In this document: positions 1 through 9,397 of the stretch, in pieces | Layout: each line of letters starts with the position of its first letter | How positions within the stretch are numbered: the stretch's first letter is position 1 | Source: Oscillospiraceae bacterium | GTDB taxonomy: Bacteria; Bacillota; Clostridia; Oscillospirales; Ruminococcaceae | Direction of reading: 5' to 3' | Assembly: GCA_902779915.1 (NCBI GenBank) | Contig: CACZDM010000002.1 | Location: 64,243 to 128,242 of the forward strand | Length of the DNA: 64,000 nt | The notes under the pieces: model-generated | Told to the model about the DNA's origin: nothing | Database searches by the model: none | Seen by the model: only the letters and a program-made list of their open reading frames with translations | Position numbers and translations under genes: made by a program

Positions 1-104
1 TCAGCATTAATTTCCCTCGCAAGCCAAATCGCCAAATCGCTCTTTCCGCAAGCAGTCGGCCCAACTATGGCGCATATTTTTATTTTATCTTTGAATCCTC
101 CCAA
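1..104 (-). CDS. miaA: tRNA dimethylallyltransferase MiaA, N-terminal fragment cut by window edge
   Basis: Only the first ~30 codons are present. They encode the MiaA P-loop, seen as IVGPTACGKSDLAIWLA. The family transfers a dimethylallyl group to A37 of tRNAs reading UNN codons, and MiaB then methylthiolates the same base; miaB lies upstream in this same gene run. The gene follows mutL and overlaps its 3' end. The frame has no ATG near the ribosome-binding site. A TTG at 104-102 is used here, but an ATA at 83 is also possible, so the start is uncertain. The mutL-miaA order is the usual one in Clostridia. Confidence 0.85.
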   Translation of the reverse strand, partial: MGGFKDKIKICAIVGPTACGKSDLAIWLAREINA

Positions 105-2019
105 ACTCTTTGTCAAACCTTTCCTTTTTAAAAGTCAATATAGCCGGCCTTCCGTGGGGACAAGTTCGAATATTTTCGTCAAAATACACCCGATTAACCA
201 AAGCCTCAAGCTCCTTCGCGCTGTTTTGATCATTGGCTTTTATCGCAGCCCGACAAGCCATTGTGTGATACATATTGTCCAAAGTTTCTGGCGTCAAGTC
301 ATTCACCTTTGTCTTTAAATTATAAACCATTTCATAGAAAATTTCAACAAAATTTTTAGCGTCTAAAACAGCTGGAATTTCCCGAATCAAAACGGCATGC
401 CCTCCAAAATCTTCAACTCCAAATCCAAATTTTAGAAATAGTTCACTATTGTCAACAACCAGTTCATGATCTTCGTTTGAGCCCAAAATAACTTTCTTTG
501 GAAGAATTAAAATCTGTCTTTCTAAATTATTCGACTCTTTTTTGATTTTTTCATATAATATTCTCTCATGCGCTGCGTGTTTATCGATAATAACAAAATT
601 ATCTCCAACTTCAGCTAAAATATAGGTTTTAAATATTTCTCCAACAATCCTCAAATAATTTTGACTGTCTTCTGAAAAGACATCAGATGTTTTTTGAAAA
701 TTACTTTTGGTATTATTTTCAGTTTTGCAAGTTTCTTCTGCGTTTGAAAAATTATCGATGACATCATTTTTTTTATCTTCAATTTGATTTTTATCCTTAT
801 TTTTATAAATATTAGCACCGGATAAAAATTTATACTCTGAAAAATTTTCGACTTTGTCAATTTTATATGGCTTGGTTTGACAAAAAAGCTTATCCGAAAA
901 AACATTAACCTTTTGGGCTTCATTTTTCGCCTCTGTGCTGGCCTTGATTTTTAGCTGACTTGGCTTAAATCCTCCATTATCCGCAAAATAGCTGCGTTTT
1001 AAGTCTAAAATTTTAGCTTCAGGCAGCTTATTATTTTCAGATATAGCCGCCTTTGTCGCAGAATATACCGCCCGTAAAACTTCTAATTCGTTTGAAAATC
1101 TGATCTCAATCTTTGCGGGATGAACATTTATGTCTAAATTTTTCGAAGGAATCTCTAAAAACAAGACAAAAGCCGGAAATTTTCCAACCATGGCAAAACC
1201 TTTAAACGCCTCTTCAACCCCCGAAACACACGTCCCAGCCTTAACATACCTCCCGTTAACAAAGCTAAGCTGCAAACTTCTGTTGTGGCGACAATGCCGC
1301 GGATTGCTGACAAATCCTTTGATTTTTATATGACCATCGTCATATTTAACTGGAATAAGTGTTTTATATATGTCTCTTCCAAAAATATTATAAATGACAT
1401 CACCAATCGACCCATTTCCAGAAGTTTGAAAAATCTTCTTTCCATCCCGCTTAAATTCAAAGGATATTTTGGGGTTGCTGATGGCCAATTTTTCCAAAAT
1501 ATCCCCTATGAAATTCGCCTCGGTTGAATCTTTTTTTAAAAATTTCAGTCTTGCTGGAACGTTGTAAAAAAGCTGCTCAATTGAAAACATCGCGCCGTCC
1601 AAACAGCTGACCCTCTCAAAGCCTTTTTCCTCTCCCGCTTCAATCAAATATCTCGTTCCAAGTTGGTCCCCTCGCCTCTTTGTCAAAACTTCAACCCGAG
1701 AAACCGCGCAAATCGACGCCAACGCCTCCCCTCGAAAGCCAAGCGTTTTGATGTTTTCCAAATCAAGCGCAGTTTCAACCTTGCTTGTGCAATGCCGCAA
1801 AAAAGCCAATTTGCAATCGCTTTGATCCATCCCTATTCCATTATCCACAACTCTAATCAACTTTTTTCCGCCATTTCTAATATTAACACATATAGACGTG
1901 GATTTTGCATCTATTGAATTTTCAACAAGCTCTTTAACAACAGAAGCCGGCCGCTCAACAACTTCGCCCGCCGCTATCAATTCATATATATTTTTGTCTA
2001 GACGATGAATTCTTCCCAC
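85..2019 (-). CDS. mutL: DNA mismatch repair protein MutL (endonuclease type)
   Basis: This is the MutL matchmaker and nicking enzyme of methyl-independent mismatch repair. The N-terminal GHKL ATPase motifs are clear: ELVENSIDA at residues 30-38, DNGIGM at 59-64 and GFRGEAL at 94-100. A charged, low-complexity linker spans roughly residues 340-455. The C-terminal domain has DKHAAHERILYE at 479-490, matching the metal-binding endonuclease motif DQHA-x2-E-x4-E with Lys for Gln, plus ACR near 588 and CPHGRP at 620-625. It should therefore be endonuclease-competent, as expected in bacteria without MutH. The start is GTG with AAGGAG upstream. It lies 16 bases after mutS. Length 644 aa is normal. 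Confidence 0.97.
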   Translation of the reverse strand: MGRIHRLDKNIYELIAAGEVVERPASVVKELVENSIDAKSTSICVNIRNGGKKLIRVVDNGIGMDQSDCKLAFLRHCTSKVETALDLENIKTLGFRGEALASICAVSRVEVLTKRRGDQLGTRYLIEAGEEKGFERVSCLDGAMFSIEQLFYNVPARLKFLKKDSTEANFIGDILEKLAISNPKISFEFKRDGKKIFQTSGNGSIGDVIYNIFGRDIYKTLIPVKYDDGHIKIKGFVSNPRHCRHNRSLQLSFVNGRYVKAGTCVSGVEEAFKGFAMVGKFPAFVLFLEIPSKNLDINVHPAKIEIRFSNELEVLRAVYSATKAAISENNKLPEAKILDLKRSYFADNGGFKPSQLKIKASTEAKNEAQKVNVFSDKLFCQTKPYKIDKVENFSEYKFLSGANIYKNKDKNQIEDKKNDVIDNFSNAEETCKTENNTKSNFQKTSDVFSEDSQNYLRIVGEIFKTYILAEVGDNFVIIDKHAAHERILYEKIKKESNNLERQILILPKKVILGSNEDHELVVDNSELFLKFGFGVEDFGGHAVLIREIPAVLDAKNFVEIFYEMVYNLKTKVNDLTPETLDNMYHTMACRAAIKANDQNSAKELEALVNRVYFDENIRTCPHGRPAILTFKKERFDKEFGRIQR

Positions 2020-2035
2020 AATTAAAATTTCTCCT

Positions 2036-4648
2036 TTAATCTAGATGTTTTTTAGCATCATATAATATATTCATGGCTTCTATGGGTGTTAATGTGTCAA
2101 GTGATATATTTTTCAATATGTCTAATACTTTAGCTTCATTGTCATTTAATAACGTCATTTGCTCAGGTTCATCACGTTTTGAGCCTTCATTTTCAACAAA
2201 ATTTTTCCCGCTTTCATCTTCCAGTTGCTTTAAGATGACATTTGCCCTTTGAATGACACTTTGTGGAATTCCTGCAAGTTTAGCAACCGCTATGCCATAG
2301 CTGTCATCAACGCCGCCTCGAACAATTTTTCGCAAAAAAGTTATGTCGTCCCCGCGCTTTTTAACCGCTATATTATAGTTTAAAACGCCGCAAAGCTCGT
2401 TTTCAAGGGAGGTTAGTTCGTGATAGTGGGTTGAAAAAAGAGTCTTGCAGCCAAGGTTTTTTTGGCTTATTATGTGTTCAGCAACCGCTTTAGCAATGCT
2501 CATTCCGTCAAATGTTGAAGTTCCCCGCCCAATTTCGTCTAAAACAACCAAACTTTTGCTGGTTGCGTTTTTGAGTATCTGCGCGACTTCGCTCATTTCA
2601 ACCATAAAAGTCGACTTCCCCGCAGTTAAATCGTCCGACGCCCCAATCCTTGTGAATATTTGATCAACAACGCCAATTCTTGCAAATTCCGCAGGAACAA
2701 AGCTTCCCATCTGCGCCATCAAAACTATAATTGCAACCTGTCGCATATATGTCGATTTTCCAGCCATATTCGGTCCTGTTATCACCATCATCTTGTTTTT
2801 ATCACAGTCAAGAGTCGTGTCATTAGAAACAAACGGCATGTCCAAAATTGCTTCAACGACGGGATGCCGCCCATTTTTTATGATCAGCTCCGAGCCAGCG
2901 CTAATCTGAGGCTTAGTATATCGATTGAGCTGCGCAACAGCCGAAAAAGAACACAAAACGTCCAATATGGCGATTGATTTAGCTGTTGCCTGAATTTGGG
3001 CAAGCCTTTTTGCAACAACATTTTTCAACTCTTCAAATATTTCCTGCTCAATTTTTACGCTGCGTTCGCTGGATGTCAGAATTTTTTCTTCATATTCCTT
3101 AAGCTCCTGCGTGATAAACCGCTCGCTTGAAGTTAAAGTTTGCTTTCGAATATAATATTTTGGAACTTTGTCTAAAAAAGACTTGGTTATTTCTATATAA
3201 TATCCAAAGACTTTGTTATAGTTGATTCTTAACTTGCTGATTCCAGTTTTCTCCCTCTCGCGCGCTTCAATAGATAATAACATTTCCTTCGCATTTTCTC
3301 GAATATTTCTGATTTCATCTAATTCACTGTGAAATCCTTCGCGAACAACCCCTCCATCTTTCAAATTAACAGGCGGCTCATCAACAAGCGCAGACTCCAA
3401 AAGTTCATATACATTTTTCATATCAACAATTCTTTTATTTATGTTTTGAAGCAAAAAATTTGGAACTAATTCAAGTTTATTCTTTATATTTGGAAATTCA
3501 CCAATCGTTTGAGATAAAGCCTTAAGCTCCCTGGGATTTATCGATCCATATATAACTTTTGTCATTAAACGCTCTAAATCATATATTTTTGATAAAATTT
3601 CGACAATATCATCTCTAAGCATAGCATTTTTCATCAAAGCCTCAACAGCGTCAAGCCTCCTTGTGATTTGAACGGGATTGATAAGCGGCTGCTCAACAAG
3701 CTTTCGAATCAGCCTCTTGCCCATGGCCGTTTTTGTTTTATCCAAAATCCAAAGCAAGCTTCTCTGCTTTTGCCCCGTCATTATGGTTTTTGTCAGCTCT
3801 AAATTCCTCCGCGCATATGAGTCCAGTCCCATATATTGGTGTTCATTATAATATATTAGATCTATTAATCTTTTTACACCGCTTTTTTGAGTTTCTTTTA
3901 AATATGCAATCAAAGCCCCCAAAGATTTAACGCATAATTCGGAATTTATCACTTCACTCGGAATTTTATCAAACTGCTGGCGAATCAGCTTTGCGCAAAG
4001 GTCATGGTCATATGCGCTGGATTTAACCAGCTCCCCGATGCATTTAAGCTGCTTTGTTAAATATGTCCCAACCTCTTCAAGCTCGGAAATTTCGTCATTA
4101 TATAAAATTTCGCTCGGATTAAACCGCCCTAATTCGTCAATTATGTCCAAAGAAACGTTGCTTGAATCAATATGCGTTATGTGAACAACTCCTGTTGAAA
4201 CGTCCGCAAAACAGACCCCAAAACTGGTTCCAGACAAAAATATAGAGCATATGTAGTTGTTGACGCCGTCTTCAAGCATGTCCGATTCAAATATCGTTCC
4301 GGGCGTTATTATCCGAACAACATCACGTTTAACAAGCTTTGTTTGCGAATCGATCTTGTCTGTCTGCTCGCATATCGCAATCTTAAAGCCCTTATTTATC
4401 AATTTTTTTATATATATGTCCACGCTGTGATATGGGATTCCACACATCGGCGCACGCTCGGCCAGCCCGCATTCCTTGCCTGTTAAAGTTATTTCAAGCT
4501 CTTTGGACGCCAAAATAGCATCATCAAAAAAAAGTTCGTAAAAATCGCCAAGCCTGAAAAAAAGCAGATGATTTTTATGATCATTTTTTATTTCAACATA
4601 TTGCCGCATCATCGGAGACAATTTTTTAATATCTATTGATTCAATCAT
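2036..4648 (-). CDS. mutS: DNA mismatch repair protein MutS
   Basis: This protein recognises mismatches and small loops and recruits MutL. The mismatch-wedging motif lies in GDFYELF (Phe36-x-Glu38). The C-terminal ABC-type ATPase has Walker A GPNMAGKST starting at residue 625 and Walker B LVVLDE near residue 700, followed by the signature-like GRGTSTFDG. A QMTLLN motif near residue 831 resembles the beta-clamp-binding peptide found in MutS. At 870 aa it is a full-length MutS1, not MutS2. The ATG has AGGAGTG upstream. It sits between ylbF and mutL, so recognition and nicking proteins are probably made from one transcript. Confidence 0.98.
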   Translation of the reverse strand: MIESIDIKKLSPMMRQYVEIKNDHKNHLLFFRLGDFYELFFDDAILASKELEITLTGKECGLAERAPMCGIPYHSVDIYIKKLINKGFKIAICEQTDKIDSQTKLVKRDVVRIITPGTIFESDMLEDGVNNYICSIFLSGTSFGVCFADVSTGVVHITHIDSSNVSLDIIDELGRFNPSEILYNDEISELEEVGTYLTKQLKCIGELVKSSAYDHDLCAKLIRQQFDKIPSEVINSELCVKSLGALIAYLKETQKSGVKRLIDLIYYNEHQYMGLDSYARRNLELTKTIMTGQKQRSLLWILDKTKTAMGKRLIRKLVEQPLINPVQITRRLDAVEALMKNAMLRDDIVEILSKIYDLERLMTKVIYGSINPRELKALSQTIGEFPNIKNKLELVPNFLLQNINKRIVDMKNVYELLESALVDEPPVNLKDGGVVREGFHSELDEIRNIRENAKEMLLSIEAREREKTGISKLRINYNKVFGYYIEITKSFLDKVPKYYIRKQTLTSSERFITQELKEYEEKILTSSERSVKIEQEIFEELKNVVAKRLAQIQATAKSIAILDVLCSFSAVAQLNRYTKPQISAGSELIIKNGRHPVVEAILDMPFVSNDTTLDCDKNKMMVITGPNMAGKSTYMRQVAIIVLMAQMGSFVPAEFARIGVVDQIFTRIGASDDLTAGKSTFMVEMSEVAQILKNATSKSLVVLDEIGRGTSTFDGMSIAKAVAEHIISQKNLGCKTLFSTHYHELTSLENELCGVLNYNIAVKKRGDDITFLRKIVRGGVDDSYGIAVAKLAGIPQSVIQRANVILKQLEDESGKNFVENEGSKRDEPEQMTLLNDNEAKVLDILKNISLDTLTPIEAMNILYDAKKHLD

Positions 4649-4694
4649 TTATTTTAAACACACTCCTAAATTATAGACAAAATTAAAAAATCAA

Positions 4695-5108
4695 TCACTG
4701 GCAACCAAAACAGTTTTCACATCCGCCTCCACCGCAGTTTGATTCATTAATTTCAAAATCAAACGTTAAATCTTCGCCATTAACAGCCGCAATCAAAATC
4801 TTATTTATTTTATTCATCATATTATTGACTTTATCGCTTGCCTCATTAAAATCAATCATATTCGGGTTTTTCATCATTTTGTCATATATTTCTTTCAACT
4901 TTGCATTTTTTTGATCTATTTTCTCCTGCTTGTCTTGATAATCCGCAAGCAGACGCCCGATGTCAAACTTCAGCAAATTATATTCTCCGATCAAATTTGA
5001 AAGCTCCGGGTCATCATCATTATTTTTTTTAGCTTCAACCAAATTCAAATATTCATCGGTTTTTTGAATCTCTTTTGCAAAATTTTTGGCTAGTTGGATA
5101 ATATCCAT
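4695..5108 (-). CDS. YlbF/YmcA (Ric) family protein with Cys-rich C-terminal tail
   Basis: This is a 137-residue, mostly helical protein of the YlbF/YmcA family. In Bacillus subtilis YlbF (RicF), YmcA (RicA) and YaaT (RicT) form an Fe-S-containing complex that affects mRNA maturation, competence, biofilm formation and sporulation. The C-terminus ends in CGGGGCENCFGC, four cysteines in 12 residues, which fits metal or Fe-S ligation as in the Ric complex. The gene lies between miaB and mutS, its usual clostridial position. Its ATG is preceded by AAAGGAG. Which Ric paralogue it corresponds to cannot be settled here; no other Ric gene is in the window. Confidence 0.8.
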   Translation of the reverse strand: MDIIQLAKNFAKEIQKTDEYLNLVEAKKNNDDDPELSNLIGEYNLLKFDIGRLLADYQDKQEKIDQKNAKLKEIYDKMMKNPNMIDFNEASDKVNNMMNKINKILIAAVNGEDLTFDFEINESNCGGGGCENCFGCQ

Positions 5109-5124
5109 AACAGTTTAACTCCTT

Positions 5125-6534
5125 TCAAATCAATTCGCCCTCCAAAGCCATCCTCGAAGACCGAGTTATTTTAACATCCGCAAAGTCCCCAATTTTTGCG
5201 CCGTTTGCTTTGCAATTAACAATCAAATTAGTGTCTGTCCTGCCGGTTATCATCCCACAACTGGCCCGAAAATCGCAATCAAACAAAACCCTTTGAGTCC
5301 TTCCAACATAGCTCTTGTGAACCTCTTCGCTGATTTCATTTTGACAATCTATCAGCTCCCTAAGCCACCTAACCTTTTCTTCAGAAGCAATCGGATCACG
5401 CATATTAAACGCCGCTGTGCCCTTCCTTGGAGAAAATATAAACATGAATAAAGACGAATATTGAACACTTTTTATTAAATTTAAGGTCTGTTTAAAATCT
5501 GAATATGTTTCGCCCGGAAATCCAACAATTATGTCAGAAGTTAATGATATATTGGGAATTTTTTTTCTTGCATACTCAACTATTTTTAAATATTGCTCTA
5601 TGTTATATTTTCTGTTCATCAAATCTAAAATTTTATCACTTCCGCACTGAACCGGTAAATGCAAATGTTTGCAAACTTTACCACACCTTGCCATGGTGTC
5701 TATGAGCTCGGCGGTTGCGTCTTTGGGGTGGGATGTCATAAACCTGATTCTAAAATCTCCGTCTATGTCATTTATTTTTGACAACAAATACGAAAAATTC
5801 ACTCCTCCATCCAAATCATTTCCATATGAATTGACGTTTTGCCCAAGAAGCATGATTTCCTTGAATCCGCCATCAACCAAACTTTTAACTTCATTATACA
5901 CTGAAAAAAAATCGCGACTGCGCTCCCGGCCCTTAACATGCGGAACTATGCAATATGAACAAAAATTATTACAGCCAAAGCTTATTGGAACCGAAGCTTT
6001 AATCCGACTTTCTCGAACAACCGGCAGCCCTTCAACAATAACGCCGTCTGAATCAGGTATATCGCAAATTCTCCTCTTGTCGCTCAATATATTGTAGATA
6101 AACTCGGGCAATTTGTGTATAACGTGAGTCCCAAAAATTAGGTTCACTCCCGGAAAAACTTTGGCAATTTTTTTTGCAACATGCTCCTGCTGAACCATAC
6201 ATCCACAAAGCCCAATCAGCATCCCAGGATTGCTTTTTTTATAGTGGATCAACATGCCCAAATTTCCAAAAACCCTGTCCTGCGCATTTTCTCGAATAGC
6301 ACACGTATTGAATATTGCAAGATCAACCCCTTGCGCGCTGTCAGAAATTCCATAGCCCATTTGGGCGAGCATTCCCTTAATCTTCTCGCCATCAGAAACG
6401 TTTCCCTGACATCCATATGAATGAACATAACACACAGGTTGTCTATCAACAAACATGTTTTTCAGAATTTCTTCACATTTTTTAGAATAATTCCGTTGAA
6501 CCAACAGCTCTTGCTCTGAAACCAAATTTTTCAT
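5125..6534 (-). CDS. miaB: tRNA-2-methylthio-N6-dimethylallyladenosine synthase MiaB
   Basis: This radical-SAM methylthiotransferase acts on i6A37 of tRNA, the product of MiaA. The N-terminal UPF0004 domain has the auxiliary cluster cysteines C42 (GCQGN), C78 (NTCAI) and C112. The radical-SAM triad is GCNNFCSYC (C188, C192, C195). A TRAM-type RNA-binding domain ends the protein. ATG at 6534 is preferred to the in-frame TTG at 6564: it is an ATG, it lies just past the hslO stop, and AGGAAGGG lies upstream. RimO, the ribosomal relative, is encoded separately at about 58 kb, so both subfamilies are present. Confidence 0.96.
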   Translation of the reverse strand: MKNLVSEQELLVQRNYSKKCEEILKNMFVDRQPVCYVHSYGCQGNVSDGEKIKGMLAQMGYGISDSAQGVDLAIFNTCAIRENAQDRVFGNLGMLIHYKKSNPGMLIGLCGCMVQQEHVAKKIAKVFPGVNLIFGTHVIHKLPEFIYNILSDKRRICDIPDSDGVIVEGLPVVRESRIKASVPISFGCNNFCSYCIVPHVKGRERSRDFFSVYNEVKSLVDGGFKEIMLLGQNVNSYGNDLDGGVNFSYLLSKINDIDGDFRIRFMTSHPKDATAELIDTMARCGKVCKHLHLPVQCGSDKILDLMNRKYNIEQYLKIVEYARKKIPNISLTSDIIVGFPGETYSDFKQTLNLIKSVQYSSLFMFIFSPRKGTAAFNMRDPIASEEKVRWLRELIDCQNEISEEVHKSYVGRTQRVLFDCDFRASCGMITGRTDTNLIVNCKANGAKIGDFADVKITRSSRMALEGELI

Positions 6535-6536
6535 TG

Positions 6537-7433
6537 CTAACACTTTTTCCCTTCCTGGCGGCAAAATTCCAGCATTCGTTTTAACTCGTCAACATAAAAA
6601 ATATGAACCTTTTCACAAAAATGGCACTTAACCTCAACAGGCTTCCCCTCAAAAACCATCCTCCGAAGCTCGTCTTCTCCCAATCCCAAAAGCATCTTTC
6701 TAACCCTGTCTTTCCCACAACCACAATGATATTTAACCTCTTGTTCATGGAGCAAATTGGGCTCTGTCTTTTCCAAAACTTTAAGCGAAATTTCTTGCGG
6801 GGTCATGCCTTGTTCTAAAAATTGCGAAACGGATCTGATTTTTGAAACATTTTCTTCTATAATGCTAATCGTTTTATTATCGGCATATGGAAGCGCCTGA
6901 ATTAAAAAACCGCCCGCGCATTTAACCGTCAAATCTGGCTTTAGCAAAACTCCCAAAGCGCAAACTGTTGGAATCTGCTCGCTGCTGGCATAATAGCTTG
7001 CAACATCATCGCCGATTTCCCCCGAAACCAAGGCCACCTGACTAACATACGGCTCTTTAGGGCCAATCTTTTTAGCAACGCTCATGAGCCCATTTCTTCC
7101 AACAACCTCTCCCGCGCAAGCCCTTCCAGAACAATCCAAAACCGCGCAAGCTAGAGGGTGATCTATATATGATTTAACACACCCCGCGCCATTTGCAACA
7201 ACCATTAAAGTCCCAGCCGGCCCTCCTCCATTCACACTAACCGTCAAACTGTCGCTCTGGGATTTTAGCAAAGACCCCATCATGGCCCCCGCAATCGTGA
7301 GCCTGCCCAAAGCAATAGAAGCCGAAGCGGACGTTTTGTGTATGTTCTTCATTTTAGAAACAATGTCCGTCGCGTCAATCGCAATTGAAAACGCCGACCC
7401 ATCCTCTGTTATCGATCTAGCTAAATTTAGCAA
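6537..7433 (-). CDS. hslO: Hsp33 redox-regulated chaperone
   Basis: Hsp33 is a holdase activated by oxidation. The C-terminal redox switch is visible as HCGCG (CxC) followed about 30 residues later by CHFC (CxxC); these four cysteines bind zinc in the reduced state. The N-terminal fold motifs GAMMGSLLKS and GPAGTLMVVANG fit the family. Length is 298 aa. The start appears to be TTG, with TTGGAG about 12 bases upstream. It is followed three bases later by miaB and preceded by lysA in the same direction. Placing a stress chaperone next to lon and engB fits a general housekeeping run. Confidence 0.96.
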   Translation of the reverse strand: MLNLARSITEDGSAFSIAIDATDIVSKMKNIHKTSASASIALGRLTIAGAMMGSLLKSQSDSLTVSVNGGGPAGTLMVVANGAGCVKSYIDHPLACAVLDCSGRACAGEVVGRNGLMSVAKKIGPKEPYVSQVALVSGEIGDDVASYYASSEQIPTVCALGVLLKPDLTVKCAGGFLIQALPYADNKTISIIEENVSKIRSVSQFLEQGMTPQEISLKVLEKTEPNLLHEQEVKYHCGCGKDRVRKMLLGLGEDELRRMVFEGKPVEVKCHFCEKVHIFYVDELKRMLEFCRQEGKKC

Positions 7434-7481
7434 TATATTTCACACTCCAATTAAAAAATATCAAAATAAATCAAAAATATT

Positions 7482-8780
7482 TCACAAGTCATTTCTGATC
7501 AAATCCTCAAGCGTCTCTCTTTGAACAATAACCCTGCTCTTTGCGTCTTTGATCATGACAACAGCAGGCTTTAAATTTCGATTATAGTTGGACGCCATCG
7601 AATAGTTATATGCTCCCGTCGCGCAAACAGCCAAAATATCCCCTGGCTGCGCGTTTTGAAGCGCAACGTTCTCGCCAATTAAATCTCCGCTCTCACAGCA
7701 CTTCCCAGCAATCGTCACAACTTCACTCTTTTCAAGGTTTGCTTTATTAGCAACAATCGCCTCATACTCGGATTTATATAGCGCATATCGCGGATTGTCA
7801 GTCATTCCGCCGTCAACAGCAACATATTTTCGCACATTGGGAATTGTTTTTATATTACCGACTGTATATAAAGTGATCCCCGCCGACGCGATTAAGGATC
7901 TTCCTGGTTCTATGATAAGATATGGCAGTTTCAGCCCATATTCACGGCATTTTTGCTCTAAAGATAAACAAATCGCTTTAACATATTCCTCACATTCCAA
8001 AGCATCGTCTTTTTGCGTGTATTTAACTCCAAAACCTCCCCCAAGATTCAATTCATCAAACTCAATTCCGATTTTGTCTTTAACGTCTTTGGAATATTTC
8101 GCCATAACCTGCGCCGCCAAAGCAAACGGCTTTTCATCAAATATCTGAGAGCCTATGTGGCAATGGGCCCCTTTAAGCCTGATGTTTTCAAGCCCTGAGG
8201 CAAGTTTTGCGGCCTCCATTGCCTCGCCAGTTTCAATCGCAAAACCAAATTTAGAATCTATTTGCCCGGTTTTAATAAACTCGTGAGTATGAGCATCTAT
8301 TCCTGGTTTTACTCTGAGTATAATTTCTGCACACCGGTTCATTTGACCCGCAAGCCGATTTAGATCCTTTAATTCACAAAAATTATCAACAACAATCCGG
8401 CCTATATTATTTTCGAGAGCAAACTTTAATTCCTCAATTGTTTTATTATTCCCGTGTAAAAGCATTTTTTTAGCAGGAAATCCAACTGAAAGCGCAGTAT
8501 ACATCTCTCCAAGCGAAACCGCGTCAACCCCCATATCCTGAGCCTTGATCAACCGATATATTTCTCGACAGGAAAACGCTTTGCTCGCATAACAAACTAA
8601 TCCATGGCCATTATAATATTTATCAATTGCGTCAATAAATCTATTGCAATTCTTTATTATTAAATTCTCGTCTAAAACATAAAGAGGAGTCCCATATTTT
8701 TTAGCAAGGTCAACAACATCCGCCCCACATATTGTCAGATTCCCCAAATCATTAACGCCCAAATTTTCAGATATAAACAT
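7482..8780 (-). CDS. lysA: Diaminopimelate decarboxylase LysA
   Basis: LysA is the PLP enzyme for the last step of lysine synthesis, meso-diaminopimelate to lysine. The PLP lysine is K67 in CYASKAF. HCHIGSQI, the glycine-rich GGGFGV and EPGRSL form the cofactor and phosphate sites, and CESGDL contributes the substrate-binding cysteine across the dimer. The open frame runs upstream to 8888, but that part overlaps engB. ATG at 8780 has GGAGG 9 bases upstream and gives 432 aa, the usual size. No lysine riboswitch is visible; engB ends 28 bases before. Confidence 0.97.
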   Translation of the reverse strand: MFISENLGVNDLGNLTICGADVVDLAKKYGTPLYVLDENLIIKNCNRFIDAIDKYYNGHGLVCYASKAFSCREIYRLIKAQDMGVDAVSLGEMYTALSVGFPAKKMLLHGNNKTIEELKFALENNIGRIVVDNFCELKDLNRLAGQMNRCAEIILRVKPGIDAHTHEFIKTGQIDSKFGFAIETGEAMEAAKLASGLENIRLKGAHCHIGSQIFDEKPFALAAQVMAKYSKDVKDKIGIEFDELNLGGGFGVKYTQKDDALECEEYVKAICLSLEQKCREYGLKLPYLIIEPGRSLIASAGITLYTVGNIKTIPNVRKYVAVDGGMTDNPRYALYKSEYEAIVANKANLEKSEVVTIAGKCCESGDLIGENVALQNAQPGDILAVCATGAYNYSMASNYNRNLKPAVVMIKDAKSRVIVQRETLEDLIRNDL

Positions 8781-8808
8781 ATCAAAGCTTCCTCCAATTA
8801 ATATAGAT

Positions 8809-9396
8809 CTATTCCGGCTCGCAAACTTCCTCAATAAAGCCCTTAAGCCTCTCAAGCCCCTCCCCGGTTTTAGATGAAAATTCAACAATAAAAATTTGAT
8901 CAGAACACGGCAAATCCGCCCTAAACTTTAAAAGCATATCTTTTCGCTTGGACTTTGTCAATTTGTCGGCCTTTGTTAAAACAACAACAAATGGAAGCTC
9001 AAATTCAATCAAAAACTCAACCATTCCAAGGTCCAAATCGCCAATCTCATGCCGCATATCAATCAGCAAAACAACAAGACCAATCAAGCGATCGCCCTTA
9101 AAATATCCTTCAATCAAGCTTCTCCAGCGCTTTTTTTCAGATTTTGAAACCCTGGCATATCCATACCCCGGAAAATCAACAAAATTCACCCCGCAAACAT
9201 CATAAAAATTAATCGTCGAGGTTTTTCCGGGAACTGAGCTAACCCGAGCGAGGTTTTTCCTGTTAAAAAGCCGGTTTAGCATCGACGACTTGCCAACGTT
9301 TGATCGCCCAACAAAAACTATCTCAAGCTTTTTTGACTTTGGAAGCTGACTTTCTGTTGCATATGAATTTACAAATTTCGCGTCAAAATATCGCAT
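8809..9396 (-). CDS. engB: Ribosome biogenesis GTPase EngB (YsxC/YihA)
   Basis: This small GTPase is needed for 50S assembly. Its motifs are G1 GRSNVGKSS, G3 DFPGYG and G4 TKAD, with SSKTGEG as the G5 region. ATG at 9396 begins one base after the lon stop and has GGAGAGAG upstream, which is better than the TTG/GTG options inside lon. The product is 195 aa, typical for the family. The lon-engB pair is widespread in Firmicutes and suggests co-transcription from the promoter upstream of lon. Confidence 0.97.
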   Translation of the reverse strand: MRYFDAKFVNSYATESQLPKSKKLEIVFVGRSNVGKSSMLNRLFNRKNLARVSSVPGKTSTINFYDVCGVNFVDFPGYGYARVSKSEKKRWRSLIEGYFKGDRLIGLVVLLIDMRHEIGDLDLGMVEFLIEFELPFVVVLTKADKLTKSKRKDMLLKFRADLPCSDQIFIVEFSSKTGEGLERLKGFIEEVCEPE

Positions 9397-9397
9397 A

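Noticed and set aside
651-923. Lys/Ile-rich frame inside mutL
   Set aside because: It overlaps the low-complexity linker of MutL in another frame; a shadow of AT-rich sequence.
6534-6564. TTG start extending MiaB by 10 codons
   Set aside because: It lies inside hslO and has no RBS; ATG at 6534 fits better.
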